The notes below the pieces were generated by a model. That model had not been told where the DNA came from and made no database searches. It worked only from the letters and a program-made list of their open reading frames with translations. Positions 8,354 through 17,397 of a stretch of DNA of 33,037 bases are shown in pieces. Made by a program: the position numbers and the translations under genes. Source of the DNA: Candidatus Binataceae bacterium (GTDB taxonomy: Bacteria; Desulfobacterota; Binatia; Binatales; Binataceae); NCBI GenBank assembly GCA_035508495.1, contig DATJMX010000082.1:1-33037 (forward strand), written 5' to 3'. Every line of letters begins with the position of its first letter. The first letter of the stretch is position 1.

Positions 8354-9562
8354 CTACTGAAGCGCGCCGGAGGCTACTAGTTCGGTGATGCGCGCTTCGT
8401 CATAGCCCAGGAGGCTCTGAAGTACATATTGATTATCGCGGCCGACGGCAGGAGCCTGTCGCGGAGTTCGCGCGGGAGTACGGGACAATTTGCAACGTGA
8501 ACCTTCGACCACGGTTTTGCCCTGGATCGCGTGATCGATTTCGACGAGATACCCTCTGCTCGCCAACTGCTCGTCCTCGCAAACTTCTTTACTGTTCTGA
8601 ACCAAAGAGGCTGGCACACCCGCGCTTTGGAGCAATTTCTCGGCTGCTTCAGCTTCAAATCGAGCGGTCCATTCGCGGATGATGTCGTCCAATCGAATGC
8701 GATTACTCAGGCGGCTGGACACTGTCGCGAAGCTCTCGTCGTTCGCGAGCTCATTATTCTTCATTACGGAGCATAGACACCGCCACTGTTCATCGTTCAA
8801 ACAGGCAATTGCTATCCAGCGGTCTTTTCCAATCGCCGGATAGACGCCATGCGGCGCACAGTTGAGATCGTCATTTCCCAAGCCCTGGACCACCCGTCCG
8901 TTCGCAGCGCAGTCGAGTAAGGCCGGAGTGAGAAAATGCAGAGCTGACTCGGCCTGTGATTGATCGATGTATTGTCCCTTGCCCGTGCGCCTTCGGTAAT
9001 CCAGTGCAGTGAGAATTGACACTGCTCCGAATCGCGGCGCCAGGTAATCAGTATAAGCTCCGAATGGCCCCGAAGGAGACCGATCAGACCAACCGCAAAG
9101 ATTATAGAAACCGGAGACGGCTGCCGCCATGTTGCCAAAACCGACGAAGCCTGACATGGGACCCGTCTGACCCATCAAGCAGGAACTTAGCATTATGAGG
9201 TCAGGTTTGACCGTGCGCAGAGATTCATAGTCGAGCTTCCATGCACGCATCGCCTTGGGCGAAAAGGATTCGCAGACTACATCGGCCCATCGCACAAGAT
9301 CCAGCACCACTTCCCGTGCCTCAGGCTGGTTCAAATCGAGGCCGAGCCCCAGCTTGCCGGCATTGTAGGTACCGAACAGCCCCGAACCATCATGCGCAGC
9401 TTGATTTTTATAAAACGGACCGACGGTGCGAGATCCGTCTATTCTACTGGTAGACTCAATTCGAACAACTGTCGCGCCATAGTCGGCCAGCGCTCTGGTT
9501 GTGCCCGGCCCCGCGAGTGCCCACATGAAATCCAGGATTTTAACATCCGCAAGCGGCAGCAT
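8354..9562 (-). CDS. Class III (CaiB/BaiF) CoA-transferase, Asp-containing subunit
   Basis: This 402-residue cytoplasmic enzyme is a family III CoA-transferase, which moves CoA between acyl acids through an aspartyl-CoA thioester. The N-terminal Rossmann part shows VKILDFMWALAGPGTTRALAD; the family signature RRRTGKGQ ends at Gln197. The catalytic aspartate is predicted at D172 (AYTDYLAP), 25 residues before that Gln, the same spacing I recall for Asp169 of formyl-CoA transferase. Its start shares one base with the stop of the upstream CoA-transferase, and AGAGGAAT lies just before the ATG. It is probably co-translated with that partner as a heteromer. The acyl substrate is unknown. Confidence 0.92.
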   Translation of the reverse strand: MLPLADVKILDFMWALAGPGTTRALADYGATVVRIESTSRIDGSRTVGPFYKNQAAHDGSGLFGTYNAGKLGLGLDLNQPEAREVVLDLVRWADVVCESFSPKAMRAWKLDYESLRTVKPDLIMLSSCLMGQTGPMSGFVGFGNMAAAVSGFYNLCGWSDRSPSGPFGAYTDYLAPRFGAVSILTALDYRRRTGKGQYIDQSQAESALHFLTPALLDCAANGRVVQGLGNDDLNCAPHGVYPAIGKDRWIAIACLNDEQWRCLCSVMKNNELANDESFATVSSRLSNRIRLDDIIREWTARFEAEAAEKLLQSAGVPASLVQNSKEVCEDEQLASRGYLVEIDHAIQGKTVVEGSRCKLSRTPARTPRQAPAVGRDNQYVLQSLLGYDEARITELVASGALQ

Positions 9563-10803
9563 CAGATTATTCCTCTTCGCGTCAGGTCTTGAATCTTGCT
9601 CGCTGAGAGTCCGAGTTCCTCAAAATAGATTTCGTGATTATGTTCACCGACTAACGGCGGCCGACGGCGATAAACGATAGGTGCTTCACTGAATTTGGCG
9701 AACGGGCCAGGATACGGGAACGATCGCGCCAACTCCGGATGTTCGAGCGCTTGCCAGTACTGTCGAGCTTTGAGTTGAGGACTGGCGAGCACATCACTAA
9801 CTGTTGCGATAGGCGCGATTAATAGACCGCGCTCGAGCGCGACAGCGAACAGGTCGGCCTTCGTTCGAGTGGCAACGAAGCCAGCGATCAGTACAACTAT
9901 CCTCTCGTATTCTTGCATCGGCTCTTTGCCGCTTGCGAGCATCGCGCCGAATTCGATCCAGTCCTTATCCCGAGTGGCAGCGTCGCAAGCTCCCTGCTCG
10001 TATAGGTAGTTCATCAGTCTTTGAGTAAACACCCCAAGCTGACGCCCGAATAGAAAGCTGAGCGTGATGTAGCCGTCCTTCACTCGCCACACGAGCGGCA
10101 CACGCATCGCTCCCACTCGCGCTCCCCCCGCCATTCGCCTCGCCTCCTCGGCCCCCAAGCGGAACGCGAGATTATTGGCCTGAGTAGCCGCAGTTACCGA
10201 TTGCTGCGCCGACACGTCGACGTGCTGTCCGAGGCCTGAGCGCTGGCGTTCATGATTTGCCACTAGCGCACCCATCGCGGCATCGCCACATGCGTGAAGA
10301 TAAGCTTGCGGAACACTGACCCTGATCGGTGCCCGGTCTTCATCGCCGCAGAGCAAGAGCGGGCCGCCCGCGGCGAGGATTACGAGGTCACTATCGGCGT
10401 AAGATGCTTTCGGTCCAGTCTGACCGAACGGGGTGATCGATACGTAAATGATCCCACGATTGTTCGCAGCAAGCTTGTCGTAACCCAGATGACGATCGCT
10501 TAGATAACCGGGATTGTAGGATTCAATGAGAAAATGCGATTTGGCGGCGAGTCGATAAAGCAACTCTTGCCCTTCATTTGTTTCGAGATCGAGTGTGATG
10601 GCTCGTTTGTTGCGATTATACGACCACCAGTAGATCGAACGATCGGGATCGGGGCGATCCTCAAAAAAGGGGGCGAGTTGGCGCGCTGGCGACCCTCCCG
10701 GCGGTTCGATCTTGATAACGTCAGCACCCAGATCCGCCAGAATCTGCGCGCAAAGCAACCCCCGCTCCGTCGTCAGATCGAGCACTCGATACGGACTCAG
10801 CAT
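9562..10803 (-). CDS. Class III (CaiB/BaiF) CoA-transferase, subunit lacking catalytic Asp
   Basis: This 413-residue CaiB/BaiF protein begins with YRVLDLTTERGLLCAQILAD and GADVIKIEPPGGSPAR, both typical of the family. The signature RQRSGLGQHVDVS is present (Gln193). At the position of the catalytic aspartate, 25 residues before that Gln, it has Tyr168 (PQAYLHA). A nearby D174 does not align with the usual nucleophile. A subunit without the Asp beside one with it is the arrangement known for benzylsuccinate CoA-transferase BbsE/BbsF. The ATG has GAGGAG eight bases upstream, and the stop overlaps the next gene's start by one base. It is the first gene of a two-gene minus-strand operon. Confidence 0.9.
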   Translation of the reverse strand: MLSPYRVLDLTTERGLLCAQILADLGADVIKIEPPGGSPARQLAPFFEDRPDPDRSIYWWSYNRNKRAITLDLETNEGQELLYRLAAKSHFLIESYNPGYLSDRHLGYDKLAANNRGIIYVSITPFGQTGPKASYADSDLVILAAGGPLLLCGDEDRAPIRVSVPQAYLHACGDAAMGALVANHERQRSGLGQHVDVSAQQSVTAATQANNLAFRLGAEEARRMAGGARVGAMRVPLVWRVKDGYITLSFLFGRQLGVFTQRLMNYLYEQGACDAATRDKDWIEFGAMLASGKEPMQEYERIVVLIAGFVATRTKADLFAVALERGLLIAPIATVSDVLASPQLKARQYWQALEHPELARSFPYPGPFAKFSEAPIVYRRRPPLVGEHNHEIYFEELGLSASKIQDLTRRGII

Positions 10804-10952
10804 CGCGTCGTCTCCTCGCTCTCGAACAAGACGCTTTTAGCAGAACTCGAGGCAAATCTGGATCAGTGCGTATCTTAAAAATGGCGCCGCTAAACGCAGG
10901 TCGAGATTCCTCGATCCCGCTCACCCTCGAATGTGGGCGCAATTCCAAGGCG

Positions 10953-10983
10953 GTCTATGGGGTCTGTGTCGGACACCATAGAC
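10953..10983. repeat. Imperfect hairpin, possible REP-like element
   Basis: GTCTATGG (10953-10960) is the exact reverse complement of CCATAGAC (10976-10983), and an inner GTGT/ACAC pair sits between them. It lies 85 bp beyond the end of the G8-protein gene and 150 bp upstream of the CoA-transferase start. With no T tract it is not a standard terminator. The inner GTGTCGGACACC resembles short palindromes I associate with REP-type repeats, but no second copy was noticed in this window. Confidence 0.4.
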
Positions 10984-11067
10984 GACCTCGCAACGCTTAC
11001 AGGTCAGATGAAGTTCTGCGCCGCCGCAATACGTAATCGCTTCGGACCTGGATTCTCTAAACTCACC

Positions 11068-14000
11068 TCACTGGTTAACCGCGCACACCGGCGCGCTCGC
11101 ATCCGAGTAGTGCGGAAACTGTCCTGGATTGGGCATGCGAGTAACCTTTTTCGCGATGTTATCGGCATAGACCAATGCCGGCTGCGAGGTAGGCGGCTGC
11201 CAGGGATTTCCGCCCGTACCATTGAGCCAGCTATTGGCAGTACCGTCTCCGCCAAATACCTTGCAGTTCGATACGCCGGGTATATAATTCGAATCATTCA
11301 GGACGATCCGATAAGTGGTGCATCCTTCCTTGGGGCAGTTGTAGTAGGACTCACCGGTGCTCAAGGCACCGGCGTCCGTTTTTTGAGGACAGAACTCCGG
11401 ATCCTGCGGGTTTCCTTTGCAAATACCAAGCGGCGACGGACCCACGGCGTTCGGATCGGATTGGTACACCCATAAATAGAGCATGCCAGTGCTGGTATCG
11501 TAAAAATATTTGTTCAAATCAGGGAGCTTGGTTGTCATATCGACCGTGTTCATCTCCGTCAGACTTTTCGCCTCAGTCAACGGCGGAGTATCAATCGGGA
11601 ACACGCAGGACACCTGCCCTTGCCGATCCGTGATTTGAGTAGTGCCTTCGGGGCAGGCGCTATTCCCTTTCAGAGCGATCCCCGGAGAGGGACAGCCGGT
11701 AAAGTCGGCGTTGCTCGGGAGCGGTCCCAGCGGTCCAAGGTTATTAAAGCCTTGTGTATCGAGGTTGGTGCACCATTGTTTAGCATCAATAAGCTGGTTC
11801 AACTGGTTGTAGTAACTACGCAGAGCAATGTCGTTAGACTGAACGCTGCCGCCACCCCACGATCGATAGCCAGTCGAGATCTGGAATTTGTCGGCCGGGT
11901 GGTTTCCCGCCGTGTCGGTGTAACAGATACCTAGTTGGAAGTAGAATGGATTGGTGGAGCTGATAGTGGGCTTGACGGTATCGACCAGGCTGACATCCAC
12001 GAGACTGCCTATTCCCGCTCCCGTAGGTCCCGAACCCGGGAAATCGTAGGGATCCGCTCGCACCGCATAGCCATAGCCGCTCGCGACCTTCGGTTCCCAT
12101 ACGCCAAGTCCATTGCGGCTGTGGAGCGACATCGCTCCATGCTGGTTGAAGTCAATGTCAGTCTTGTAGAAGGTTAACAACTGTGACAAGTCGCCGTTTA
12201 AAGGCGGGACCGAGTTAGGAAACTTGTTGGGTGTCCCGTCGTTTTTGGAGTTTACTGGAAAGAGCGGAGACTCGAATTCCAACTGACCGATTCCGCTCGG
12301 CACCATCGCAGCGGTCGGACGGCCCTCCAGGTCCACATTCTGCTGGCCTTCGGCCCGGCACTCATCCACCGAATTGGAGGAAAAATTAAATGGTAGATTG
12401 TTGAGCGAAACCGGGAACGCAGGTTTTCCATTTGGGTCCATCACCTCGTATCCGCTCAGCGTTCCATCGAGATCGAGGATCGAGGTGTTTTTGTCGCCGT
12501 CGTTGAAGGCGGCGATATTAACCAAATCGGTATAGACCTGGTGGCGAAAATTTACATTCGTGAAGTTGAGGTTCTTGGTACTAGCCGCCACCGGGTAAGC
12601 GCTCTGATTGCTGTCGAGCCACCCGATCCCGGCGTCGCCTTCGTAGTGCGTGTAGTTGTTGATGAAACTCCATGATGCAACAACGGCCTGGTCGGCTTTG
12701 GTCCACAAAGTCTGGGAAGGATCCACCAAATAGTTTACGAACCGGTCCTTCACTATCAATGGCGGACCGTCATAGCTCATAAAGCCGAACATATTCTCGT
12801 CCGGAACCGGGTAGCCCTTTTCGGTGAATTCGCCGCCTGTAGCCGGACCGGATTGAGGAACGGTCTGGTCAATGCAGCCGAATGTTCCGCCACGAACCTG
12901 CGCGCCAGCGACCAATATCTTCGAACCGCAAGGCCCAAATCGGTCGACGTTGTTGGTGCTGATCCCGACCATGGTTGACCGACTCATTAATGACCAGACG
13001 CCGGGATAGTTGCCGTCGGCGCCACCCGAGGTCACGAAGGAAATGCCGCGGCGATTCGTGGCCAGGCGCCCCTCATCGACAAGATAGAAGGTCGGCCGTA
13101 GCCAGATCCCGCGATAACGGATTCGGCTAAGGGTGAGACCATCAAATTCATCCACTACCGGATGATTGGTAGTGTTATTAGGCGGGTTCTGATATTGAGC
13201 GTTCTCATAACCGGTTATCGAATTCCCGGTGCCGAGCTCGAACTGCTCGTCGTTTAATCCGCGATAGCAACTATGGCCACGGTTGTTCTGAAAAAGGCCG
13301 TATTTTGCCGGATTCTCCACTACATATTTCGGACCGATCGGAATGTATTGCACGCCGTTCACATTCGCGTCCTGCGGCGACTCGTACCAGTAAGCTGCGC
13401 CGGTGTCCTGGCACCCTGCAATTGAATTGTTCATGAGCTTCGCGCTGGGATTCAGCAGCCAGAATCCGCTGGGCGGCTCAAAATAGAATGGCTTTGAAGT
13501 GTTGCCCGGATAGCAGGTGGGCGCTATCTGATTGTCGGGCACCCCTGCGAGTATAACTTTTCCTTGCGCATCGAAACCGGCCGCGCACTGGCCGCGTGTC
13601 GAAATGGCTGCTGACGTGAGACCCTGGGTCGAAACGAACTGAGAGTCCGCATCGAAGATATTGATCTGATCAAAAACCGTGTTCGAAGGCGTACCGTTGG
13701 GCGGCGTGAACATGTTATCACCCACCCAATAATATTTCTTGATCAAATCCGCCCGGCTCATCTCGGCAGTCGTGTTCACATCGAACGAGTTGCTCATTGC
13801 GCCGATGCCAACGTTGCCGTCGAAGGTGATATTGTTTTCGTTGCCAACCTCTTCGTAAAAAATATGTCCCGTGATACGTGCGCAGACGTTGTTGGTATAT
13901 TTAACATTCTGCGTCGAATGAACCGTGATGCACTTGTTGTAGCTATGATCGACGCTGTTGGAATCGACCAGGATTTTCTTCGCGCCCAGATCGCCATCGA

Positions 14001-15294
14001 GGTGGAAGTGGATTGGATAGCTGCCGAGTTGCTCCTTGCCGAACTTTTGCAGCTCGACACCTTGCATCGATACTTCGGTCAACCCCTGGAGAAACTTCAA
14101 CTCGCCGCCCCAATGCTTGCTGCCGGCAGTCGAGTCAGCGTCCGAGGTTAGCAGGATACTGCGGCTGATCAGCGCTACTTCAGCGCGCTCGTCGACTCCG
14201 AAGTTCAGGTTTTGCCGTTGCGTAGTGCTTGAACCTGCGTCGTAGTTGCCGGTGGACGGCACGCCGGGGTTAGCTCCGCCAAAGTGATAAAAGGCGAGCG
14301 GTTGCGAAAGCGTTATTTTCGACCCGGTGCTGCCAGCGGTGGGATCCTTGCCGATGCTTTGAATCTGAACGAACTCGGTCTCCCACGGGCTAAAGCTGGT
14401 AGTGGCAACTGCTATCCAATCGCCCGGCTTCCATGCGGCAATCCCCGCACCGCCTTCGTCGGCGTCCGTTCGCGAGGCCGTATAAATTACATTGGCGGCA
14501 GAGGTTGGAGGTTCGAGAACTCCAGTCGAGCCCGCAAACTTGGTCGGATCTCCTGCAGGCTCGGCCAGATAAGTCCAATTGACGCCCGCGTTCGGAAGCG
14601 CGCCCGGCACCCCCTTGCGTCCAAACATCCGGATAATGCCGCCGCTTTCAACCTGGATTCCCTTTTGGTAACCGGGACAGGTCCCGTTTCCGGTTGCCCC
14701 TTTGGAGAGATCGCCGCACTGCGTTGACGGCGGCCGGTCTCCGGTGAAGGTCACAACCACTCGCGGACCAGCGGTTACGCTTGAGGCCAGCGTGCCGATC
14801 GGGCAAACCGAAGAACCAATCTCGAGCGTCCCGAATACGTCAATCCCGGTGGTAGTGAGACTGACCTGGCCGAGCTGAGTCTGGGTATCAGGTACGATCA
14901 GAGTGCCGCCCTTGTTTATGGTGATTTGCTTGTAATTGTTGGTTTTTCGGTCGACTACTACCTCTCCCTCGCAGCCGCGAGTCGCCCCCTCGCCGATCTT
15001 GATATTGCCGTTTCCATCGTCACATTTCGTGATCGATGTGCCGACCGGCGGTGCGCATGCAAGCAAACCAAGCGTCGGCGGTGTCGCAAGCGGAACCAAT
15101 CCGAAATTCGGCAACGGAACGGTTAACGCTTTGGAAAGACTGGTGATCGTGGGGAATGCGAGCGTATGACTGACGAGCGGGCCGGCGTTCGCGTTGCCTG
15201 AAAACAGGATGATCGTGGAGAGCAGACCCAATAACGTTATCGGCGCAAACAAGGCCTGCCGCACCAGTTGAATCATCCTATCGATTGTACTCAT
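11068..15294 (-). CDS. Very large secreted G8-domain/parallel beta-helix protein (CEMIP/TMEM2-like)
   Basis: This 1408-residue exported protein has a signal peptide (basic start, hydrophobic core at about 15-32, cleavage likely after ANA at 35-37). A G8-type domain lies at about 85-230, with ITINKGGTLIVPD and IDVFGTLEIG. A further GDWIAVATTSF segment follows. A right-handed beta-helix region starts near 370 (HWGGELKFLQG, then YPIHFHLDGD near 425, then VHSTQNVKYTNNVCARITGH). That order and the YPIHFH motif recall animal CEMIP/TMEM2 proteins, which bind or cut hyaluronan. The remaining roughly 850 residues are Asn/Gly-rich with many Cys and no membrane anchor that I can see. AGGAGATA precedes the ATG. 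A lipoprotein gene lies 81 bp upstream on the same strand. The biochemical role is unknown. Confidence 0.8.
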   Translation of the reverse strand: MSTIDRMIQLVRQALFAPITLLGLLSTIILFSGNANAGPLVSHTLAFPTITSLSKALTVPLPNFGLVPLATPPTLGLLACAPPVGTSITKCDDGNGNIKIGEGATRGCEGEVVVDRKTNNYKQITINKGGTLIVPDTQTQLGQVSLTTTGIDVFGTLEIGSSVCPIGTLASSVTAGPRVVVTFTGDRPPSTQCGDLSKGATGNGTCPGYQKGIQVESGGIIRMFGRKGVPGALPNAGVNWTYLAEPAGDPTKFAGSTGVLEPPTSAANVIYTASRTDADEGGAGIAAWKPGDWIAVATTSFSPWETEFVQIQSIGKDPTAGSTGSKITLSQPLAFYHFGGANPGVPSTGNYDAGSSTTQRQNLNFGVDERAEVALISRSILLTSDADSTAGSKHWGGELKFLQGLTEVSMQGVELQKFGKEQLGSYPIHFHLDGDLGAKKILVDSNSVDHSYNKCITVHSTQNVKYTNNVCARITGHIFYEEVGNENNITFDGNVGIGAMSNSFDVNTTAEMSRADLIKKYYWVGDNMFTPPNGTPSNTVFDQINIFDADSQFVSTQGLTSAAISTRGQCAAGFDAQGKVILAGVPDNQIAPTCYPGNTSKPFYFEPPSGFWLLNPSAKLMNNSIAGCQDTGAAYWYESPQDANVNGVQYIPIGPKYVVENPAKYGLFQNNRGHSCYRGLNDEQFELGTGNSITGYENAQYQNPPNNTTNHPVVDEFDGLTLSRIRYRGIWLRPTFYLVDEGRLATNRRGISFVTSGGADGNYPGVWSLMSRSTMVGISTNNVDRFGPCGSKILVAGAQVRGGTFGCIDQTVPQSGPATGGEFTEKGYPVPDENMFGFMSYDGPPLIVKDRFVNYLVDPSQTLWTKADQAVVASWSFINNYTHYEGDAGIGWLDSNQSAYPVAASTKNLNFTNVNFRHQVYTDLVNIAAFNDGDKNTSILDLDGTLSGYEVMDPNGKPAFPVSLNNLPFNFSSNSVDECRAEGQQNVDLEGRPTAAMVPSGIGQLEFESPLFPVNSKNDGTPNKFPNSVPPLNGDLSQLLTFYKTDIDFNQHGAMSLHSRNGLGVWEPKVASGYGYAVRADPYDFPGSGPTGAGIGSLVDVSLVDTVKPTISSTNPFYFQLGICYTDTAGNHPADKFQISTGYRSWGGGSVQSNDIALRSYYNQLNQLIDAKQWCTNLDTQGFNNLGPLGPLPSNADFTGCPSPGIALKGNSACPEGTTQITDRQGQVSCVFPIDTPPLTEAKSLTEMNTVDMTTKLPDLNKYFYDTSTGMLYLWVYQSDPNAVGPSPLGICKGNPQDPEFCPQKTDAGALSTGESYYNCPKEGCTTYRIVLNDSNYIPGVSNCKVFGGDGTANSWLNGTGGNPWQPPTSQPALVYADNIAKKVTRMPNPGQFPHYSDASAPVCAVNQ

Positions 15295-15375
15295 TGAACG
15301 TATCTCCTGAGCATCTGACGAGCGCTTTCTGAGCGCCGGTAAACATCTTGCGATCGAGAAATTGGCAATTATGAT

Positions 15376-16728
15376 TCAAGAGGTCGGCAACGGGAAGAAC
15401 TTGACACCCGAACCATTGCCGCATTTGAACGTCGTGCTGGTTCCAAAGCAGCTGCCAGATGGCAGCGGGAGGCTGATCGAAAGCGGGCTTTTTCTTAGCT
15501 TCGCGAGATCGATTTGCGCCAGGTAGTTGACGGGTTTCTCGAGTACGTATCCCAGATTGTTGCAGACATCGATTGTGTTGCCGTAGGGAAAAGTCGCAGC
15601 GAAGAACGGGTTGCCATCGGGATCGTTGGGAATTGTGCTGCGAACCCCGCTGACTCTGCTCGAAGTAAGCTTGACGACAGGAAGTGAGGGCAAGTCGAGC
15701 AGCGCAACCTGGTTGCCACCCTCGGCGGTCAACAGCGCTTCGTGAGTCAGAGGATTTATCACGACCCCAGGCATTCCAATCGCCCCGGTGCCGGTATTGA
15801 AATTTATCGAATTGGGCGGCAGTGATTCATTGAGTGTGCAGTTCGCTCCCGACGTAAAGGATGCCCCGTTCAGATTGATGATCGTCGCAGTTGGGGAGCC
15901 GAAATTACCGGCGATCCAGATATGGGTCGTGGGATCGACCGCCAACCCCTCGGGATCCGCATCCAGCCCCAAGACGTTCTTGTCGCTCAGCGTACAGGCC
16001 TGCGATTTCGGCAGATTATCCGCAGCCAGCAGCGGGTCAATCGCGTCCGAGCTGGCGAGCGAAGCATTGTTTATAAAATCAACTGCGAAGTTACTCAACG
16101 TATCCTCTGACGGAAGAATTGGTCCGAAAGTGCGCGTCGAAAGGTTGAAGATCGCAGCTCCGGTGCAGGTGCCCGGCTTAGGACAATCCTCAGCATCGCT
16201 CATCGAAACCAGCGCCGTGCTTCTCACCGGATCGAATACCACGCCGTCGGTTTCCTTGGGCCGGCTGCCGGTCGGAAACGGTATGGCGGTTATCGCGAAC
16301 GAGCTTTCGTTGATCAGCAGCAGGCTTCCCGTAGTCGAGCCATTGTCAGCCGCCGCCAGCAGAAGTCCATCCTGGATATCGACTGCCATGCCGCGGGCCA
16401 GCGCCATCATGTTTATGTCTATTACTTTGAGGAGTGCATTGGACTTGTCCGGATTGGCGCTCAGATTGAGCACTGCAATCTGGCCATGCGCCTCAGTATT
16501 GAGTATCGGCAGAGGCACGTAGCCGAGGTTGAGTGCACAATCGATTGCAACGAGGCTCTCGGTGCTGGGTGTCGCAGCCTTGCATCCTCCCAGTGTTGCC
16601 GCATACACGAGGAGAGCAACCGCGCCCAGTGCTTTGAGCGAACCGCCCACGGAGCTACGGTTGTGCTCGACAAGTCCACGCTGATCTTTCGGCACCGCAT
16701 CGCAAAATATCAGAGCTTCTGGCGTCAT
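15376..16728 (-). CDS. Predicted lipoprotein with beta-propeller-like repeats
   Basis: This 450-residue exported protein has a hydrophobic stretch (ALGAVALLVYAA) followed by the lipobox TLGGC, with Cys49 as the likely lipidated residue. The N-region before it is unusually long. I kept ATG 16728 because AAGGTG lies seven bases upstream; an in-frame GTG near residue 27 would give a more ordinary signal peptide. The mature part contains recurring four-strand-like units such as IAVLNLS, GLLLAAADNGS, GVVFDP, GLAVDPTTHIWIAG and GVVINPLTHEALLTAEGGNQVALLDL, which suggest a YncE/NHL-type beta-propeller. It lies 81 bp upstream of the G8 protein gene, probably in one transcript, so both may act at the cell surface. 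No catalytic motif was recognised. Confidence 0.72.
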   Translation of the reverse strand: MTPEALIFCDAVPKDQRGLVEHNRSSVGGSLKALGAVALLVYAATLGGCKAATPSTESLVAIDCALNLGYVPLPILNTEAHGQIAVLNLSANPDKSNALLKVIDINMMALARGMAVDIQDGLLLAAADNGSTTGSLLLINESSFAITAIPFPTGSRPKETDGVVFDPVRSTALVSMSDAEDCPKPGTCTGAAIFNLSTRTFGPILPSEDTLSNFAVDFINNASLASSDAIDPLLAADNLPKSQACTLSDKNVLGLDADPEGLAVDPTTHIWIAGNFGSPTATIINLNGASFTSGANCTLNESLPPNSINFNTGTGAIGMPGVVINPLTHEALLTAEGGNQVALLDLPSLPVVKLTSSRVSGVRSTIPNDPDGNPFFAATFPYGNTIDVCNNLGYVLEKPVNYLAQIDLAKLRKSPLSISLPLPSGSCFGTSTTFKCGNGSGVKFFPLPTS

Positions 16729-17397
16729 TTCGCATCACCTTTCTCGGCAACCGCGTAACGAAGCGGCGGTGGCGGTAATTAACTCGAGGCAGCGTAGCTC
16801 GCGCCACATCCGATGGCGTTGGCTTTTGGCGGGCGGGATGCAGTCCGGCAGACAAAAAGGAACGCGCCAAGCCCAACATGGAATGGGTGCCCATCAACCG
16901 CGAGCACAAAACGAGCTAGGGCACTTCTCCCCGGCGTATCGCGCGCCTCTGCATGGCCATTGGGCGACAAATCTAACATGAGCCGAGCGGGCGCTTTAGC
17001 GGAGGTGTTGAGGCATCAGCAAGCCAGTCCCCCTAACCGCGCTAATCTATGCACCTTTTCAGGGTTTGCGACAATGGCGGCCCAGCGGATTTGGGAGAGA
17101 TTTTGGAACGCGGGCAAATCCAGCGGCGATCGATGTCATCTCCATCCGGATGCGAAAGTGAAAATGCAGGAGGCGGGGACATTGATAAACTCGCCCTACG
17201 ACTGGTTCCGCGACCGGAGGCGTCGGCTCGGCCTGGCTCTTCGAGTCCGCACGCAGGCGGATCGACGCTTTCAGGCTGTCAATCGATTGTGAGCCTATCG
17301 ACGGCTGTGGCCTACCCCGCCGACTCGGGCTGGAGAAATCGAGCGGAATTCCAGAACGGCAAAGCCTTGGACCGGATGATGGTCGATGGCGCCCCGC
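16729..17397. other. Long intergenic region without a convincing gene
   Basis: These 669 bases lie between the lipoprotein start and the end of the dioxygenase gene, both on the minus strand. Open frames exist on the plus strand (16813-17292 and 17049-17420) and as short minus-strand frames. Their translations are Arg/Ser/Pro-rich, lack any domain I recognise and have no good ribosome binding site, so I do not call them. The lipoprotein promoter must lie within it. I found no strong terminator, tRNA or repeat. It may be decayed coding sequence. Confidence 0.4.

Noticed and set aside
10933..11475. Plus-strand frame of 180 codons
   Set aside because: Most of it is antisense to the 3' end of the G8-protein gene, and the product is Arg/Ile-rich with no domain.
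15788..16522. Plus-strand frame of 244 codons
   Set aside because: It is antisense to the lipoprotein gene, has no recognisable domain and no ribosome binding site.
16813..17292. Plus-strand frame of 159 codons in the long gap
   Set aside because: It has low-complexity Arg-rich composition, no ribosome binding site and no family resemblance; not called as a gene.
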